64,000 bases of DNA from Lunularia cruciata (lineage: Eukaryota; Streptophyta; Marchantiopsida; Lunulariales; Lunulariaceae): contig OX419756.1 of NCBI GenBank assembly GCA_948567375.1, positions 19,721,001-19,785,000 on the forward strand. Direction: 5' to 3'. Made by a program: the position numbers and the translations under genes. Below are positions 61,014 to 64,000 of this stretch, in pieces. How positions within the stretch are numbered: position 1 is the stretch's first letter; each line of letters begins with the position of its first letter. Below the pieces are notes generated by a model. That model did not search any database and was not told where the DNA came from. It saw nothing but the letters and a program-made list of their open reading frames with translations.

Positions 61014-62005
61014 TGGCAGTATCCAACAAAGGAGATATGTCTATTGGAGTTGTTTGGTGGGATCAGCACCGGACTAGCTGCGGTGTTACAGGCGGGTATA
61101 CGAGTATAGAGGTACTTGTATGTAGAGAGAGATGAGACTGCTAGGCGAGTCTCTCTACATCATGTGGCACACTTGGCCTATCGGTATCCGGAGTTATTAT
61201 TGATGTCAACAGTCAGAGGTTACCAGAAGGCCCTACCAGGAGACATTTCCTTATTGGGGGCACATGACCTAGAGAGACATGGGCCTATTCACTTGGTGAT
61301 TTTTGGATGGCCATGTCAAGGACATACACGTGTGGGCTGCGGTTTGGGTCTTCAAGATCCTTGTTCTGGTGTGTTTTGGGAGATGTTACAGATATTACGA
61401 CATCTCTAGGTTCATCAGTCCGTTTCTCTAGCTTACATTTTGGAGAACGTTCCTTTGATGGGTGATTCTCGCACCAAAGTGGTGGTGAGTACACATCAGG
61501 TCCATTCTTGGATGGGACCTGCTGTATTGTTAGATGCAGCTAGAGTGGGATCATGGGCTCATCGTCTTCATCTTTGGTGGACGAACGTCTTACCCAGAGA
61601 GGTTCTACAACGTGCTTATGATAGGATTCAACGACTAGACTACATTCTTGTTGATGATATCTTGGATGTTGGGCGTTAGTCTCAGACAGTGGTAGTGGCT
61701 GATAGGTCACCTATGGTAGTGGTGAACCTAGTTGGACAGCCTAGAGCCGCATTTCCCACACTCATGAGTTTCCCAGGCTCTCATGCTTTTCGAGAGGGAG
61801 GACCAGGACTTGTTTGGGACTCATAGTTACAATAGTTGGTGGAGCCCAACGCTAATGAGAGAGAGAGCGGGCGATGGGTTTTTGCACCGGTATTACCGTT
61901 GTTCCAGCAGTGTCAGAGGCATCCAGGCGTCAAGTGTTAGGTCAGGCTATGGACCTGAACTGTTTGACCTGGATTGTGAGCCTTGGCTTGGCAGAGCAGC
62001 GTAGG
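61014..62005 (+). pseudogene. B2 DNA cytosine-5 methyltransferase domain
   Basis: Second copy of the domain. Motif I LLELFGG at 61041-61061, motif IV GWPCQG with the Cys at 61314-61316, motif VI ENV at 61443-61451, motif VIII-like AHRLHLWWTNVLP, motif X RRQVLGQAMDLNCLTWIVSL. Stops at 61107, 61407, 61677, 61827 and 61836 are all TAG where B1 has CAG. A two-base insertion in the GAGAGAGAG run near 61862 shifts the frame before motif X. In motif IV the residues differ slightly from B1 (F-G-W-P-C versus S-G-W-P-C). Confidence 0.9.
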
Positions 62006-62363
62006 ATGCGCTTGATAGGCATCACCACTCGGACACTTGTGAGCCCTATGCCTATCGAGACAATTCAAGCACATGCTGGGGGCGATGGACCAAGTGGACA
62101 TGGTATTCTTGGGATACATCCAATAGCTACTAGGGAGAGTGGTCTACTTGGAGTCCATCCAGGTGAGTGTGGGTTGCTTGGATTACACCCTTGGTCCACA
62201 TGGGATGCAGTTAGAGGACGTGTGGAGCTTGCAGCCAGAGTGGAGGGAGTTTTTCACACAGAGGTTGGGACCTCTAGTGGTCAGGAGCATGACACTATTG
62301 CTCCCAAGGGCTAAGTGTAGTAGTTAGTCAATACATCTCCACTCCTACTACAATTACAGAGGA

Positions 62364-62786
62364 TGTAAAAGACCGAAATCGAGGAGATAAATAGGAGAAT
62401 GGAAACTCACATTGGGACACTTGAATGAGGGAAAACTCCGAATGCCTAGCATGAGCTTTGGCCTTGGTATTTATAGGTAGCATACAAGACCCTTGAAGCT
62501 TTTCAAGAAGTTTCCTTGAGCCGCTTTCTTGGAGTGCAAGCCAAGTTAACTAGGAAGCTTCTCAAGAAGCTTCCTTCTAGAAGCCGCCTACTTGGCGTGC
62601 AAGCTAAGCTAGTTAGAAGCTTCTAGAAGCTTCCTTCTAGAAGCTACCTGCTTAGGGCGCAAGTTAACTAGTTGGGAAGCTTCCTAAGAAGCTTCTTAGA
62701 TGCTGCTAGAATATTCTAGGCTATTTTGTCTTATTCTCTACTTCGTAAGCCCGACTAACTTCGTCACTAAACTCCATATTGTTACA
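62364..62786 (-). repeat. A3 3' LTR with heat-shock-element-like array
   Basis: 423 bp; in element sense it begins TGTAACAATATGG and ends TCTTTTACA. A TATA box (TATAAATA on the minus strand, 62468-62475) is preceded by a cluster of GAANNTTC modules at about 62490-62700, including GAAGCTTCTAGAAGCTTC at 62616-62633, four perfectly alternating GAA/TTC units. Confidence 0.92.
62616..62633. promoter_or_regulatory. Perfect heat shock element, four alternating units
   Basis: GAAGCTTCTAGAAGCTTC fits nGAAnnTTCnnGAAnnTTCn, the binding site of trimeric heat shock factors. A further TTCTAGAA (62635-62642) and GAAGCTTC modules at 62554-62561, 62566-62573 and about 62676-62698 surround it. The palindromic modules could also serve another purpose; heat response is inferred from the motif. 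Confidence 0.6.
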
Positions 62787-64000
62787 TATTCCCCCGCCGC
62801 TAGTTGGTGACGTCCTCGTCGCCAGTGAAGCTTCGAATTCCTTGATGGCCATCTGTGCATTCTGGAGGTGAGAAAGAGGTTCCCATGTAGCATCATGAAG
62901 GGGATACCCTTTCCAAAGGACCTTGTACTCCGTATGTTGGTGACGGCCTCGTTGAATATGGCGACGCGCAAGGATACGATCAACTTCGTACTCCTCATGA
63001 TCATTGATAGGGACAGGAAGAGGGGGAGGTTGGACTCGAGAGGAAAAGGAAGAAGGGTTAGGAACAAAGGGTTTCAACTTGGAAATATGAAAGACAGGAT
63101 GGATACGCATGTGACAAGGTAAGGCAAGACGATAAGCAACAGGAGAGATAATGTGGGTGATATCAAAGGGTCCTATCCAATTGGGAGCAAGTTTACGAAC
63201 TTGGGTATCAAGTGGGAGGGGGAGGTTACTAGAGGATAGCATGACCTTATCACCAACTTCAAAGGTGAGATCACGACGATGATGGTCTGCATATTGTTTT
63301 TGGCGATTCTGAGCAACAAGGAGGTGAGATTTGGCTTGTTGGAGAGATTGGGATATAGTGGTCAAGAATGTAGAAGTATGAGGAACCTGAGAGGGAAGGG
63401 GAGCAAGAAGAGAATCTAGAACAAGCGGATCTTGGCCAAAATTGAGAAAGAAGGGAGAAAATCTAGTGCTTGCCTGTTTGGAATTGTTGTAGGCAAATTC
63501 TGCAGCTGCAAGACATTCATCCCAGTTGGTATGGTGGACATTGACAAAGGCCCGCAACATATCCTCCAATGTACGATTGGCGCATTCGGTTTGTCCATCA
63601 GTTTGAGGATGATAGGCCGTGGACAAAGCAAGCTTGGTGCCGAGTATCTGGAAGAGTGCTTGCCAAAACTTCCCGATAAATTGAGGATCACGGTCGGAGA
63701 TGAGTACACGTGGCATCCCATGATGCTTGAAGACATTGTCGAAGTAGATTTGCGCTAAGGTTGGAGCATCCACGGTATCACAGGTTGGTGCCAAGTGGAT
63801 TTGCTTACTAAGCTTATCCACAAACACCACAATTGCGGTGTGTCCTTGTTTTGTCTTTGGCAAGGATGTGATGAGATCCAAGCTCACATGCTCCCAACAA
63901 GCGGATGGAATGGCAAGTGGTTGAAGGAGTCCACTCGGCTTCTGGTTGCTGGCCTTGTTCCGTTGGCAACTCTCACATGATCGGACAAAGTCTCGAACAT
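62721..64000 (-). CDS. A3 pol C-terminal part: integrase with chromodomain (partial)
   Basis: Open from the right edge to a stop at 62721. At the edge the integrase zinc-binding end is visible (RSCESCQRNKAS). The catalytic core has LDLITSLP (first D), LISDRDPQFIGKFW (second D) and TDGQTECANRTLED (E). The GPF-type region (PNWIGPFDI) and HPVFHISKLKPF follow. The chromodomain (about 62997-62835 on the plus coordinates) begins EYEVDRILARR and includes YKVLWKGYPLHDATWEP, with the aromatic cage positions filled. Chromodomains of this kind guide integration to methylated-histone chromatin. The frame continues through the polypurine tract and 66 bp into the LTR before stopping. No stops or frameshifts are visible, so this part may be functional. 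Confidence 0.95.
   Translation of the reverse strand, partial: VRDFVRSCESCQRNKASNQKPSGLLQPLAIPSACWEHVSLDLITSLPKTKQGHTAIVVFVDKLSKQIHLAPTCDTVDAPTLAQIYFDNVFKHHGMPRVLISDRDPQFIGKFWQALFQILGTKLALSTAYHPQTDGQTECANRTLEDMLRAFVNVHHTNWDECLAAAEFAYNNSKQASTRFSPFFLNFGQDPLVLDSLLAPLPSQVPHTSTFLTTISQSLQQAKSHLLVAQNRQKQYADHHRRDLTFEVGDKVMLSSSNLPLPLDTQVRKLAPNWIGPFDITHIISPVAYRLALPCHMRIHPVFHISKLKPFVPNPSSFSSRVQPPPLPVPINDHEEYEVDRILARRHIQRGRHQHTEYKVLWKGYPLHDATWEPLSHLQNAQMAIKEFEASLATRTSPTSGGGICNNMEFSDEVSRAYEVENKTK

Larger units (their letters stand above)
56267..62363 (+). mobile_element. Element B2: second methyltransferase-bearing gypsy copy, cut by A3
   Basis: Starts TGTCATGCC inside the A2 integrase and follows B1 closely (leader, gag, protease, methyltransferase) until 62363, where the A3 LTR begins. 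At the matching place B1 simply continues (ACAGAGGATACTTGG), so A3 inserted into B2. Gag, protease and the first two thirds of the methyltransferase share a single reading frame, showing that the family encodes one gag-pol polyprotein. The reverse transcriptase part should lie beyond A3, outside the window. Confidence 0.9.
62364..64000 (-). mobile_element. Element A3: young chromovirus inserted in B2 (partial)
   Basis: Minus-strand Ty3/gypsy element whose 3' end is in the window. The 3' LTR is 62364-62786 and the polypurine tract GGCGGGGGAATA directly precedes it in the element's sense. The integrase-chromodomain frame is open to the right edge. Five bases before the LTR (GAGGA, 62359-62363) should be one copy of the target duplication; its partner is outside the window. 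It shares the LTR layout and integrase sequence of A1 and A2 but has far fewer lesions, so it is the most recent A insertion here. Confidence 0.93.

Overview
This is nuclear DNA of a land plant. The evidence is four spliced genes of plant type: a GPI-anchored arabinogalactan protein, a plastid-targeted LON-domain protein, a REI1-like ribosome biogenesis factor and the plastid translation initiation factor IF-2. Introns are short (roughly 100-550 bp) and intergenic DNA is AT-rich. The retroelements (chromovirus Ty3/gypsy, a large gypsy with an extra enzyme, a 5'-truncated non-LTR family) suggest a bryophyte or other early-diverging lineage. That placement is an inference; no species can be assigned from the sequence alone.

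Layout. 1-31 kb is the genic half: arabinogalactan protein (minus, 1.6-2.2 kb), a long AT-rich stretch with a dead Mutator-like transposase (7.5-8.1 kb), the LON-domain gene (plus, 10.2-12.9 kb) convergent with the REI1-like gene (minus, 14.3-16.3 kb), an AT-rich repeat-bearing stretch, an unassigned 209-codon ORF (21.7-22.3 kb) and the 12-exon plastid IF-2 gene (minus, 24.8-30.4 kb). Fragments of one non-LTR retroelement family lie at 4.7, 17.1, 18.5 and 33-34 kb, two of them with clear target-site duplications.

37-64 kb is a nested retrotransposon cluster. Element A1 (37.2-43.2 kb) is a decayed chromovirus with a solo LTR of its own family inside pol. Element A2 (from 43.27 kb) is a second decayed copy, split by two insertions: B1 (43.7-52.9 kb) sits in its 5' LTR and B2 (from 56.27 kb) in its integrase. 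B2 is itself split by A3 (from 62.36 kb, opposite strand), a young chromovirus with an open integrase-chromodomain frame running off the right edge.

The most unusual object is element B. Between its aspartic protease and its reverse transcriptase it encodes a DNA cytosine-5 methyltransferase of DNMT3-like motif order: motif I with LELFGG, motif IV with the catalytic PCQ, motif VI with ENV, a motif VIII-like block and a motif X block. Both copies are broken by stops, but every stop in the methyltransferase part of one copy is a sense codon in the other. Nearly all are CAG-to-TAG changes, as expected from deamination of methylated C in CHG context. The A-family LTRs carry dense GAANNTTC modules, including a perfect heat-shock-element array, just upstream of a TATA box.
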